DNA of 64,000 nt from an uncultured Opitutaceae bacterium (GCA_903919205.1 CAIXHE010000109.1:1-64000), one strand, 5' to 3'. Numbered from the stretch's first letter, positions 50,810-60,241 are shown. Translations and numbers: made by a program. Notes: generated by a model from the letters alone, not told the origin.

Positions 50810-50851
50810 GGGTAACACCCCATTTTGGGGGCCGGTGCGCGGGCGCATGCT
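50810..50851 (+). promoter_or_regulatory. Shared-architecture promoter upstream of MerR/CbpM-like gene
   Basis: GGGTAACACCCCAT-N21-GCATGCT. Confidence 0.65.
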
Positions 50852-50914
50852 GCCGTGCAGGACAGATCCGGTGGGCCCCCTTGCCCGTTCCGGCCGAACA
50901 GACCCACCCTCAAA

Positions 50915-51385
50915 ATGAATTCCACCGCTCACAAGAAGAGCCCGCGTCCGGCGGACGACCGCACCGGCCACTCCGCGGAAGCCGCCCACCACGAGACGCA
51001 TGCAGCCGCCCGGCACCCCCGCGAGACCCGGACGGAGGCCTCCGCGGAGCGCCACGCGGCCGTCTTCTACTCGAGCCCGTTGCTGACGCTGGTCTGCCTG
51101 CCGCCCGCCCGGCTTGTGCACTATTCGATCGAGGCGGCCGCGGCCCTTTCCTCCGTGCATCCCGAGATGCTGCGCTACTACTGCCGGCTCGGTCTCCTGG
51201 ACGCCCATGTGGTGTGGGCCGAGGGGGCTCCGTTTCTGACGGCCGACGCCCTCGACGAGATCGCCCGCATCGAGCACTACCGTCGTTATCTCGGGGTGCA
51301 GCGCCGCGCCCTGCCCCTGCTCTGCCAGCTCCAGCGGGAGGCCGAGCGCCTGCATCTGCGCCTTCGGTTCCTTCGGTTGGAGTAG
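50915..51385 (+). CDS. MerR/CbpM-like HTH protein
   Basis: VHYSIEAAAALSSVHPEMLRYYCRLGLLDAHVVWAEGAPFLTADALDEIARIEHYRRYLGVQRRALPLLCQL; start reset to 50915. Confidence 0.65.
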   Translation: MNSTAHKKSPRPADDRTGHSAEAAHHETHAAARHPRETRTEASAERHAAVFYSSPLLTLVCLPPARLVHYSIEAAAALSSVHPEMLRYYCRLGLLDAHVVWAEGAPFLTADALDEIARIEHYRRYLGVQRRALPLLCQLQREAERLHLRLRFLRLE

Positions 51386-51414
51386 CGAGAGCGTGCCCGA
51401 ACGCCGACGCCGAG

Positions 51415-51457
51415 GGGCCAAGACCCCATACCGGTCCGCAGGACCCGGAGATAACCT
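51415..51457 (+). promoter_or_regulatory. Shared-architecture promoter upstream of DUF2934/exporter unit
   Basis: GGGCCAAGACCCCAT-N21-ATAACCT. Confidence 0.5.
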
Positions 51458-51464
51458 TCGGTCC

Positions 51465-51716
51465 ATGATTCCTCCATCCAAAGCAGCGCCTTCGAAGGCC
51501 GAAGCCGCGCCCAAGGCAAAGGTCCCCCCCGTTCCGAGCGCCCGCGTTCCCAGCGAGGACGACATCCGCGCCTACGCCTACCATCTTTACACGCAAGGCA
51601 GCCGCGAACCCGGCCACGACCTGGACAACTGGCTCGAGGCGAAGGCGTGCCTGGCCTCCAACATTCCCACGCACCGCTCGGAGGCGCGCCTCCACCACCA
51701 CGTCCATGGAAGCTGA
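51465..51716 (+). CDS. DUF2934-like small protein
   Basis: SEDDIRAYAYHLYTQGSREPGHDLDNWLEAKACL; start reset to 51465. Confidence 0.7.
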   Translation: MIPPSKAAPSKAEAAPKAKVPPVPSARVPSEDDIRAYAYHLYTQGSREPGHDLDNWLEAKACLASNIPTHRSEARLHHHVHGS

Positions 51717-52422
51717 GGGCACCGAGCCCGCGATATCAGCAACCCAGATCACCAAGTGGTTCGGGGAGGGGGAGACCCGGGTCACCGCGGTCAACCACGC
51801 CAACATGGTGGCCCACTTCGGGGAGATGCTGTTCATCGTGGGCCCTTCGGGGAGCGGCAAGACGACCCTGCTGAGCATGCTGTCGGGAATCCTCCGGCCC
51901 AACGAGGGCCAGGTTAAGGTAAAGGGGGCCGACATCTGGACCCTGAACGACGACCAGCTCGCGGATTTCCGGCTCAACACCGTGGGATTCGTGTTTCAGG
52001 ACTATCATCTCTTTCCCCGGCTGACCACGGCCGAGAACGTCGCGATCCCGCTGATCCTGAAGCAGCAGGACTGGAACCAGTCGATCGACGAGGCCCGCAG
52101 GTACCTCGGGGTCGTGGGCCTGCAAAACCGCACGGAGATCCTCCCGGTGAAGCTTTCGGGCGGGGAGCAGCAGAGGGTCGCCATCGCGAGGGCCATCATC
52201 GGCGGGCCGCAGATCCTGATATTCGACGAACCCACCGCCTCCCTGGACGGCGACACCGGCCGGGCGATCATCTCCTTCGTGAAGGATCATGTGCTCAATG
52301 ATAAGCGGTGCATCCTGATCGTCACCCACGACGCGCGAATCAACGAGTACGCGGACCGCATCCTTCACATGGAGGACGGCCACCTTGCCTCCACGTCCGC
52401 CAAGGGAGAGGGGACCGAATGA
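51706..52422 (+). CDS. ABC transporter ATP-binding protein (DevA/LolD/MacB type)
   Basis: VGPSGSGKTTLLSMLSGILRPNEGQV; LSGGEQQRVAIARAIIGGPQILIFDEPTASLD. Confidence 0.95.
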   Translation: MEAEGTEPAISATQITKWFGEGETRVTAVNHANMVAHFGEMLFIVGPSGSGKTTLLSMLSGILRPNEGQVKVKGADIWTLNDDQLADFRLNTVGFVFQDYHLFPRLTTAENVAIPLILKQQDWNQSIDEARRYLGVVGLQNRTEILPVKLSGGEQQRVAIARAIIGGPQILIFDEPTASLDGDTGRAIISFVKDHVLNDKRCILIVTHDARINEYADRILHMEDGHLASTSAKGEGTE

Positions 52423-53723
52423 GCAGCGCAGAGACCCAGCCCGCCCCTGAGAAGGCCGCCCCCGATCCCGTTCAGGCGCCCAAGGCCGACGAGAAGGCGC
52501 CAACCCCCGAGAAGGTGAAGGCGGACCCCAAGGCCCTCGAGCTCACCCATCCCGCAGCGAAGACCGAGGATGCCAGCGCGGTCTCCGGCCTGCGCGACCC
52601 CGCGAAGCCGCAGGCGAGCCCGCCTACCGAGAAGGCCCCCCTGCGCAACAAGGTGATCTTCGGATTGTCCGCGCTCGGCTTCGCCGGGGCCGTGCTGGTC
52701 GCCTACCTCTTCGGCATCAAGCACAGCGCGCAGCCCGCGGAGTTTCCACCCGTGGCGAGCCCCTACGACTCGGCCATCTACGCCGACGGCATCATCGAGA
52801 GCGACCAGCCCAACGGCTCGAACATCAACATCTACCCGGAGGTCGCCGGGGCGATCACCCAGGTCTTCGTGCGCGAGGGCCAGCAGGTCGCCGCTGGGGC
52901 GCCCCTCGTGGCCATCGACGACTCGGTCCAGCGCGCGACCACCGAGCAGCTCCGCCTTCAGGCCGAGGCGGCCCTGGCGCTCCTCGAGGAACTCAAGGTC
53001 GAGCCAAGGCCCGAGACGCTGGCGATCGCGGGGGCCCAGGTGGGCCTCGCCGAATCCAATCTCAAGGCGGAGCGCGACCAGTATGACAAGGACCGCGCCT
53101 CCTTCGACATCGACCCGAAGAGCATCAGCCGGATCTCCCTCGACATCGCCCAGGACGCGGTCATTCAGGCACAGTCCGCCCTGGACGTCGCCCGCAGGCA
53201 GTTCGACCTCACGAAGGCGGGTGCCTGGAGCTACGACATCGCGAACCAGGAGAAGACCTACCAAGCCGGCCGCCAGGCCTATGAGTCCGCCAAGGCGCTG
53301 CTCCAGAAATTCGTGATCAAGGCGCCCATCGAGGGCCTGGTGCTGTCCGTCTACGCCACGGTCGGCAGCTACGTCTCGTCGCAGGGTGCGTACGATCCCT
53401 ATACGCAGGGATTCGACCAGATGGTGATCATGGGCCCGCCCCAGGAGTACCTGGCTGTCCGCTGCTACGTCGACGAGATCCTGATCTCACGGATACCCTC
53501 GAAGTGGCACATCCGCGCGGAGATGTCCCTCACGGGATCGACCGTCAAGGTGCCCCTCGAGTTCGTGCGGGTGCAGCCCTTCGTCTCACCGAAGATCGAG
53601 CTCTCCGACCAGCGCACCGAGAAGGTGGACCTGCGCGTGCTGCCCGTGATTTTCCGCTTCCAGAAGCAGGACCTGCCCGTCTACCCGGGACAGCTCGTCG
53701 ATGTGTACATCGGGCAGAAATAG
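52419..53723 (+). CDS. HlyD/DevB-type membrane fusion protein
   Basis: TM NKVIFGLSALGFAGAVLVAYLFGI; barrel/lipoyl GAITQVFVREGQQVAAGAPLVAIDDS; helical hairpin; start reset to 52419. Confidence 0.88.
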   Translation: MSSAETQPAPEKAAPDPVQAPKADEKAPTPEKVKADPKALELTHPAAKTEDASAVSGLRDPAKPQASPPTEKAPLRNKVIFGLSALGFAGAVLVAYLFGIKHSAQPAEFPPVASPYDSAIYADGIIESDQPNGSNINIYPEVAGAITQVFVREGQQVAAGAPLVAIDDSVQRATTEQLRLQAEAALALLEELKVEPRPETLAIAGAQVGLAESNLKAERDQYDKDRASFDIDPKSISRISLDIAQDAVIQAQSALDVARRQFDLTKAGAWSYDIANQEKTYQAGRQAYESAKALLQKFVIKAPIEGLVLSVYATVGSYVSSQGAYDPYTQGFDQMVIMGPPQEYLAVRCYVDEILISRIPSKWHIRAEMSLTGSTVKVPLEFVRVQPFVSPKIELSDQRTEKVDLRVLPVIFRFQKQDLPVYPGQLVDVYIGQK

Positions 53724-53748
53724 CGGCCCGAGGATACCGCGAAACCCC

Positions 53749-55233
53749 ATGCACGCACCCCGCTTCCCCGTCCTTGGAAGGCTCGCGCTCGGAGCGTCGT
53801 CGGCGCTGCTGGCGTCGTGCGCGGTCGGGCCCGACTTCGTGAAGCCCGGCGCGCCCTCCGCGAGCCGCTTCACGCATGCTGCGCCCGAACTGGCCACGCT
53901 CGACGCCGACAAGAACCCCCAGCACCTCGCCTCGGGCAACCCCCTGAACGACGGGTGGTGGCGCCTGTTCAAGTCCGACGCCCTTGACGCCGTGATGGCC
54001 CAGTCGCTCGCCAGCAACCCCTCCCTGCAGGCGGCGGAGGCCAGCCTTCGCCAGAGCCGCGACACCCTGCGCGCGGGCTACGGCGTCTTCTATCCGCACG
54101 CGCAGGCCGCGCTGGACGCGAGCCGCGAGCACACGGCCGCGGCCACCGAGGGCCTCGCGACGCCCAGCGAGACCTTCACTCTGGTTACGCTCACCGGAAG
54201 CGTGAGCTATGCCCTGGATGTCTTCGGCGGACAGCGCCGGACCGTGGAGGGGCTTCGCGCTGCGGTGCAATACCAGCGCTTCGAGGCCGCCGCCGCATAC
54301 CTCTCGCTCTCAGCCAATGTCGTGGACACGAGCATCGCGCGGGCCGCCTACAGGGGCGAGATCCTCGCCACCCAGAGGATCCTCGCCCTGCAGCACGAGC
54401 AGCTGGACCTGATCGAGGTGCAGTACCACTCGGGTACCGCCGCCTACTCGAGCGTGCTCGCCCAGGTCGGGCTGATCACCGCCAACGAGGCGCTCCTCGC
54501 GCCCCTGCGCCAGAAGGCCGACGAGGCGGACGACCTCCTGTCGAGCCTCGAGGGCGAGGTCCCGTCCGCCTCCAGCCTGCCGGACATCGACCTCGCCACG
54601 CTCGCCGTCCCCGCCGAGCTTCCGCTCAGCCTGCCGTCGGATCTGGTGCGGCAGCGCCCGGACATCCTGGCCGCGGAGGCCCAGCTTCACGAGGCGAGCG
54701 CGAACATCGGCGTGGCGACCGCCGCACTCTTTCCCAGCTTCAGCCTGAGCGGCACCTATGGCGGGAGCGGGTCCGGCCTTGGCACGGTCACGCCTTCCTC
54801 GGGCAGGTTCTGGAGCGTGGGGCCGACCGCGACCATCCCGCTGTTCCAGGGCGGCTCGCTCTGGTACGGCCGAAGGGCGGCCATGGAGGCGTTCCAGCAG
54901 TCCCAGGCCACCTATAGGCTGACGGTGCTCGCCGCCTTCGCGCAGGTCGCCGACTGTCTGCATGCGCTTGAGCATGACGCGCAGGCCCTGCGCTCGCAGG
55001 TGAGCGCCCGCGACGCCGCCGACCAATCGCTCGCGCTCCTGCAGGCCAACTACCGCGCCGGGATCGCGGCGTACGCGGATGTCCTCGGGGCGGACGTGCA
55101 GGCCCATCAGGCGTCGGCCAACTACCTCCAGGCGCTCGCCCAGCGCCACCAGGACACGGTCGCCCTGTTCGCCGCGCTTGGGGGGGGCTGGTGGAACGCA
55201 TCGGACTCGGCGGGTCAGGTGGCGATGCCATGA
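53749..55233 (+). CDS. NodT/TolC-family outer-membrane efflux lipoprotein
   Basis: LASCAVGPDFVKPGAPS; NPSLQAAEASLRQSRDTLRAGYGVFYPHAQA; RQRPDILAAEAQLHEASANIGVATAALFPSFSLSG; start reset to 53749. Confidence 0.93.
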   Translation: MHAPRFPVLGRLALGASSALLASCAVGPDFVKPGAPSASRFTHAAPELATLDADKNPQHLASGNPLNDGWWRLFKSDALDAVMAQSLASNPSLQAAEASLRQSRDTLRAGYGVFYPHAQAALDASREHTAAATEGLATPSETFTLVTLTGSVSYALDVFGGQRRTVEGLRAAVQYQRFEAAAAYLSLSANVVDTSIARAAYRGEILATQRILALQHEQLDLIEVQYHSGTAAYSSVLAQVGLITANEALLAPLRQKADEADDLLSSLEGEVPSASSLPDIDLATLAVPAELPLSLPSDLVRQRPDILAAEAQLHEASANIGVATAALFPSFSLSGTYGGSGSGLGTVTPSSGRFWSVGPTATIPLFQGGSLWYGRRAAMEAFQQSQATYRLTVLAAFAQVADCLHALEHDAQALRSQVSARDAADQSLALLQANYRAGIAAYADVLGADVQAHQASANYLQALAQRHQDTVALFAALGGGWWNASDSAGQVAMP

Positions 55234-56372
55234 AGTACAGCGGCATCCTGAGGATCGGCTTCAAGCTGCTGGTCAACGACAAGGGGAAATTCTCGGCGCT
55301 CCTGATCGGCATCACGTTCGCGGTGTTCCTGATGCTCAACATGACCGCCGTCTTCGCGGGCATCCTCGACCGCGCATGCTCCACGGTGACCAATGTCGGC
55401 GCGGAGGTCTGGGTGATGGATCCCTCGGTCAACGTGGCCTCGGCTGCGATCCCCATGCCCGACTACGTCCTGGACGCGGTGCGGAGCATGGACGGCGTGA
55501 GTTATGCCGTGCCGCTCTTCATGGGCGGGGCGCTCGTCAAGCTCTCCAATGGGACGTTCCAGGCGGTCTACGTGGTCGGCCTCGACGACTCGAGCCTGCT
55601 CGGGAGGCCCGAGATCGAGCAGGGTAACATCCTCGACATCTACAACGACAACACCGTGTTTGCGGTCGACGACGCCGAGTTCCCGAAGCTGGGCAACCCG
55701 AAGGTGGGAACCTCCTTCGAGCTCAATGACTTCAGGTGCACGATCGTCGGCATCGCCCGGGTGGCATCCAATGGCCTGAATGGGATCCCGACGCTCTACA
55801 CCACCTACAACCGGGCGATCCACTTCATCCCGTCCACGCGCTACACGACCTCCTACGTGCTGGTGAAGCCCAAGAACCAGGCCGCGATCGCGGGCATCCA
55901 GCGCCAGGTCGCCAAGCTGGGATACGTGGCCTACACCGCGGCCGGCTTCCGCCAGCGCATCTCCGATTACTTCACCTATCAGACCGGCATAGGCACCAAC
56001 ATCCTGCTGATGACGGTGATCAGCTTCATCGTGGGCCTGTCGATCTCCGGGCAGACCTTTTACACCTTCATTCTCGAGAATCTCGACAAATTCGGCGCCC
56101 TGAAGGCCATAGGGGCCAAGGGGTGCGAGCTGGTCTACATGATCCTCTTCATGGCCAGCCTGATGGCCCTGACCGGATACGGGCTGGGCGTGGGCCTTGT
56201 CACCCTGATGATCCTGTTGGCCAAGGCGAGGCTGCCCAACTACGCCGCGACCATCACCTTTGGAAACCTGAGCGCGGCCTTTGGCATGGTCCTGGTGATC
56301 GCGGGAGTCTCGAGCTACATAGGGGCCCGCAAGGTCCTGCGCGTGGAGCCCTTCGACATCTTCCGGGACTGA
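55230..56372 (+). CDS. ABC transporter permease, FtsX/DevC-like
   Basis: ATGA overlap with efflux gene; FtsX-like C-terminal membrane region (NLDKFGALKAIGAKGCELVYMILFMASLMALTGYGLGVG). Confidence 0.88.
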   Translation: MKYSGILRIGFKLLVNDKGKFSALLIGITFAVFLMLNMTAVFAGILDRACSTVTNVGAEVWVMDPSVNVASAAIPMPDYVLDAVRSMDGVSYAVPLFMGGALVKLSNGTFQAVYVVGLDDSSLLGRPEIEQGNILDIYNDNTVFAVDDAEFPKLGNPKVGTSFELNDFRCTIVGIARVASNGLNGIPTLYTTYNRAIHFIPSTRYTTSYVLVKPKNQAAIAGIQRQVAKLGYVAYTAAGFRQRISDYFTYQTGIGTNILLMTVISFIVGLSISGQTFYTFILENLDKFGALKAIGAKGCELVYMILFMASLMALTGYGLGVGLVTLMILLAKARLPNYAATITFGNLSAAFGMVLVIAGVSSYIGARKVLRVEPFDIFRD

Positions 56373-56409
56373 CCGCCCGGGGCGGGATCGGGGGCGCCCG
56401 GGGCCATTA

Positions 56410-56423
56410 GGGAAAGACCCCAG
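56410..56423 (+). promoter_or_regulatory. Degenerate half of the shared upstream element, upstream of kaiC
   Basis: GGGAAAGACCCCAG; no convincing downstream 7-mer at N21. Confidence 0.25.
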
Positions 56424-56479
56424 AGCCCATCCATGGGTTGAGCTTGGTCGTTAACCAAAGAGAAGAGGTATATAAATTG

Positions 56480-58288
56480 ATGAAAACCAAGGGAAAACGA
56501 TCTACCCCAAAACGCGTTCCCCTGCCCAAGTGCAGGACGGGGATCCGTGGGCTGGATGAAATCACCGGCGGGGGTCTCCCCTTGGGACGGCCGACCTTGG
56601 TGTGCGGGGGCGCCGGCTGCGGCAAGACCCTCCTGGCGACCGAATTCCTCGTCCGAGGCGCTACCCTGTACCACGAGGCGGGGGTTCTGATGTCGTTCGA
56701 GGAGACCGAGGCCGAGCTGACCGCAAACGTGGCCTCGCTGGGCTTCGACCTCGCCTCGCTCACGAAGCACAAGATGCTGGTCATCGACTACGTCCACATT
56801 GAGTCCGGCGACGTCCAAGAGAGCGGCGACTACGACCTGGAGGGCCTCTTCGTTCGCCTCAACTTTGCGATAGACTCCGTGGGCGCCAAGCGCGTGGTGC
56901 TCGATTCCCTGGAGGCACTGTTCTCGGGCCTGCGCAACGAGGCCGTGCTGCGGGCCGAGCTTCGGCGGCTGTTCCGCTGGTTGAAGGACAAGGGCGTGAC
57001 CGCCATCATCACCGCGGAGCGCGGGCGGGACCACCTGACGCGCCACGGCCTGGAGGAGTATGTGTCCGACTGCGTGATCCTGCTCGACCACCGGGTGAAC
57101 GACCAGATCGCGACGAGACACATGCGGGTCGTCAAGTACCGCGGCGCCCTTCACGGCACGAACGAATTTCCGTTCCTGATCGGGCATGACGGCCTGAGCG
57201 TGCAGCCCATCACCTCGCTCTCCCTCAACCACCGGGTGTCCAGCGATCGCATCGCGACCGGCATCCCCCGGCTCGACGCGATGCTCGGAGGCCGCGGCTT
57301 CTTCCGCGGGAGCAGCATCCTGCTCACCGGAACGCCCGGCACCGGAAAGACCATCGTCGCGGCGAACTTCGCCCATGCGGCGTGTCATCGGGGAGAGCGA
57401 GTGCTGTTCTTCTCCTTCGAGGAGTCACCGCACCAGATCGTGCGCAACATGAACTCGATCGGCCTGGATCTCGAGCCGCTCGTGAAACGCAAACTCCTGC
57501 GGTTCCACTCGGCGCGCCCTTCGCTGTACGGCCTCGAGATGCACCTCTCGACGATGTTCAAGGAGATCCAGGCCTTCGAGCCCCAGGTCGTGATCATGGA
57601 CCCGATCACCAGCCTCATGAACGCTGGCACCGAATCGGAGGGGAAGGGCATGGTGACCCGCCTCATCGACTACCTGAAGGCGCGCCAGATCACCTCGCTC
57701 TTCACGAGCCTGACCCAAGGGGGACACGTGCTCGCCACGAGCGAGGCCGCGATGTCCTCGCTCATGGACTCGTGGCTCCTGCTGCAGGACTTTGAGGGCA
57801 ACGGCGAGCGCAACCGCGTCCTCTACGTGCTCAAGGCTCGAGGGATGGCGCATTCGAACCAGATCCGCGAGTTTCTCATCTCCGACAAGGGGATCGACTT
57901 GGTCGACGCCTACATCGGTACCAGCGGGGTGCTCACGGGCTCGGCGAGGGCCGCCCAGACCGCGCGAGAAAAGGCCGAGGTCCTTGCCGGCCAGCAGGAG
58001 GCCGCCCGCAGAAAGCGGGAGCTGGAGCGCGCGCGCGTCGCGCTGGAGCGGCAGATCTCCGCGCTGCGCTCCGAGCACGAGGCAAGCGCGGAGGAACTGC
58101 GCCGGATCGACGAGCAGGTCGGCACGCGGACGCGGATGCTGAAGACCGAGCGCACGGAGCTCGGTCGCCTCCGCCAGGCGGACGCCACCCTCGCGGACGG
58201 AGCGAGGGACGGGGCGCGGGACGGAGCCCGAGATGGGGACGGGAATGGAGCGAGCGATGGCTCGCACGAGGGGCGCGCACGGCGATGA
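56480..58288 (+). CDS. kaiC: KaiC-family double-domain ATPase with C-terminal coiled coil
   Basis: GIRGLDEITGGGLPLGRPTLVCGGAGCGKTLLATEF; second P-loop GTPGTGKTIVAANF; FEETEAE and FEESPHQ; SEAAMSSLMDSWLLLQ; charged coiled-coil tail. Confidence 0.93.
   Translation: MKTKGKRSTPKRVPLPKCRTGIRGLDEITGGGLPLGRPTLVCGGAGCGKTLLATEFLVRGATLYHEAGVLMSFEETEAELTANVASLGFDLASLTKHKMLVIDYVHIESGDVQESGDYDLEGLFVRLNFAIDSVGAKRVVLDSLEALFSGLRNEAVLRAELRRLFRWLKDKGVTAIITAERGRDHLTRHGLEEYVSDCVILLDHRVNDQIATRHMRVVKYRGALHGTNEFPFLIGHDGLSVQPITSLSLNHRVSSDRIATGIPRLDAMLGGRGFFRGSSILLTGTPGTGKTIVAANFAHAACHRGERVLFFSFEESPHQIVRNMNSIGLDLEPLVKRKLLRFHSARPSLYGLEMHLSTMFKEIQAFEPQVVIMDPITSLMNAGTESEGKGMVTRLIDYLKARQITSLFTSLTQGGHVLATSEAAMSSLMDSWLLLQDFEGNGERNRVLYVLKARGMAHSNQIREFLISDKGIDLVDAYIGTSGVLTGSARAAQTAREKAEVLAGQQEAARRKRELERARVALERQISALRSEHEASAEELRRIDEQVGTRTRMLKTERTELGRLRQADATLADGARDGARDGARDGDGNGASDGSHEGRARR
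58196..58267 (+). repeat. Imperfect 12-nt tandem repeat, about 6 units, at the 3' end of kaiC
   Basis: gacggagcgagg gacggggcgcgg gacggagcccga gatggggacggg aatggagcgagc gatggctcgcac, encodes DGARDGARDGARDGDGNGASDGSH. Confidence 0.8.
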
Positions 58289-58614
58289 AGCGTGCAAAGA
58301 AGAGCACCCCCCCCAAGAAGCGGGGCCGACTCACGGCGAAGCTCTGGCAACTTCGGCTCTACGTCATGGACCAGACGCCCAAGTCGATGGAGGCCCTTAC
58401 AAATCTGAAAAAGCTCTGCGAGACCCACCTCAAGGGACGCTATCGCATCAAGGTGGTGGACCTGCTCAAGGATCCCCGCCTCGCCAAGGGCGACCAGATC
58501 CTGGCCATACCCACCGTCGTGAGGTTACTGCCCCGCCCCGTGCGAACGATCATCGGTACGCTATCCGACATGGAGAAGGCCCTGTTGGGCCTCGACCTGC
58601 GCGCCTCTGATTGA
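58285..58614 (+). CDS. kaiB: KaiB-family protein
   Basis: LWQLRLYVMDQTPKSMEALTNLKKLCETHLKGRYRIKVVDLLKDPRLAKGDQILAIPTVVRLLPRPVRTIIGTLSDMEKALLGLDL. Confidence 0.95.
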   Translation: MKRAKKSTPPKKRGRLTAKLWQLRLYVMDQTPKSMEALTNLKKLCETHLKGRYRIKVVDLLKDPRLAKGDQILAIPTVVRLLPRPVRTIIGTLSDMEKALLGLDLRASD

Positions 58615-58690
58615 ACGGCTCCCACTGAAGAAAAAAAAGAGCATCCGCACCACCGGGGCCTTCCGGAAGGCCCTGGCAAGCAACACACGG

Positions 58691-58978
58691 GTGACCTACG
58701 TGCTGCGGCTCTATGTCGCCGGAGCCACGGCGCGCTCGCGCGAGGCCCTCCGGAGTGTCCACGACGTATGCGAGGCGCAACTCGGCTCTCGCTACGACCT
58801 GCAGGTGGTCGACATCTACCAGGAGCCCGCCCTGGCGCGCAAGAGCCAGATCGTCGCCACTCCCACCCTCGTTCGGGAGCGCCCGCTTCCCGTGAGGCGC
58901 TTCATCGGCAACATGATGAACTCGGGCAAGTTTCTACTGTCCTGCGACGCCGGCAGGGGAGCGGGTGATTCCCCATGA
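58691..58978 (+). CDS. Second KaiB-family protein (start uncertain)
   Basis: VTYVLRLYVAGATARSREALRSVHDVCEAQLGSRYDLQVVDIYQEPALARKSQIVATPTLVRERPLPVRRFIGNMM. Confidence 0.88.
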   Translation: MTYVLRLYVAGATARSREALRSVHDVCEAQLGSRYDLQVVDIYQEPALARKSQIVATPTLVRERPLPVRRFIGNMMNSGKFLLSCDAGRGAGDSP

Positions 58979-60207
58979 AGCCCCCGAGGCCACACCGCCC
59001 GTTCCGGGGCCGACTCGCGCTCGCCGAGGCTAGGATGCGCATGGAGGAGGCGGAGCAGGCCCTTCGGGCGATCCTCTCGGGCGAGGTGGACACCCTGGTC
59101 GTGCCCGGAGAGCTCGGTCCGAGGGTCTACACCCTCCGGGGCGAAGAGAGCGCCTACCGCACGCTGATCGAGTCCATGAACGAGGGGGCGCTCACGATCA
59201 CCCGCCGGATGCTCATCCTCTTCTCGAACCGATGCTTCGCACGGATGGTGGGGTGCCCGCTCAAGCGGGTGATAGGAACCGACTTCACCCGCTTTCTTTC
59301 CCGGGCGGACCGGGCTGCGTTCCGCCAGATGCTCGGTGCCGCCGAGGGGGATGATGCCAAGATACGGCTCGTCCTCCGCGGCGTCGACGGCACGCAGACG
59401 CCCGTGCAGGTCTCCGTCAACCAGGGCGATGGAGGAGGTTCGCGCGCGGTCCCGATCGGGCTTGTCGTCACGGACCTGACCGAGGCGCAGCGCACCGAGA
59501 CCCTGATGCGGGCGCTCACCCACCGGGTCGTCCAGGTCCAGGAGGCCGAGCGCGGGCGGGTGGCCCTCGAGCTCCACGACGGCATCACCCAGCTGATCTG
59601 CGCCGTGCTCTTCAGAAGCCAGGCTCTGCTGGAAAGTTTTGAGGGCGGCAGCGGGCCGCTCAAAAGCGATGCCCTCGCGCTGCGCGACCTGGCGAGCAGG
59701 ACCGCCGAGGAGGTCGAGCGCATATCGCACGACCTGAGGCCGAGCATTCTGGACCAGCTCGGCCTGGTCGCGGCCCTGCGCAACGCCGTCGAAAGCTTCT
59801 CCGAGCGCACCGGGGTGCCTTCCCGGATCACGTGCACGAACATGCCCACCCGACTCAACATCGACAGCGAGCTCACGCTCTACCGCATCCTCCAGGAGGC
59901 CCTCAGGAACATCGAGAAGCACGCCGACGCGCGGGGGGTGACGGTGAGCCTGACGCAGTCTCGGCTGTTCGTGCAGCTCAGCGTCAGGGACGACGGGCAG
60001 GGCTTCGACACGAGGCGCAGGAAGGCGGGGCAGGGACCCGACCGCGTGGACGGCCTCGGGATCGCGGGAATGCGCGAGCGCGCCGCGCACGTGGGCGGGG
60101 CCCTCTCGCTCACCTCCGTGCTCAAGTCGGGCACGGAAATCCGCGCGACGATACCGAAGGAAGCCGCGCGGCCCCGGCGCAAGGCTTCGCGCCAGGCTAG
60201 GGTTTGA
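58975..60207 (+). CDS. PAS histidine kinase, HisKA_3/NarX type
   Basis: AEQALRAILSGEVDTLVV; PAS; ERGRVALELHDGITQLICAVLFRSQ; LYRILQEALRNIEKHADA; DGLGIAGMRERA. Confidence 0.92.
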   Translation: MKPPRPHRPFRGRLALAEARMRMEEAEQALRAILSGEVDTLVVPGELGPRVYTLRGEESAYRTLIESMNEGALTITRRMLILFSNRCFARMVGCPLKRVIGTDFTRFLSRADRAAFRQMLGAAEGDDAKIRLVLRGVDGTQTPVQVSVNQGDGGGSRAVPIGLVVTDLTEAQRTETLMRALTHRVVQVQEAERGRVALELHDGITQLICAVLFRSQALLESFEGGSGPLKSDALALRDLASRTAEEVERISHDLRPSILDQLGLVAALRNAVESFSERTGVPSRITCTNMPTRLNIDSELTLYRILQEALRNIEKHADARGVTVSLTQSRLFVQLSVRDDGQGFDTRRRKAGQGPDRVDGLGIAGMRERAAHVGGALSLTSVLKSGTEIRATIPKEAARPRRKASRQARV

Positions 60208-60241
60208 CCCCATTGGTGGGCCTGTTCCTTCGGCGCATGCT
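60200..60241 (+). promoter_or_regulatory. Shared-architecture promoter upstream of 60305 gene
   Basis: GGGTTTGACCCCAT-N21-GCATGCT; starts inside the kinase stop region. Confidence 0.65.
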
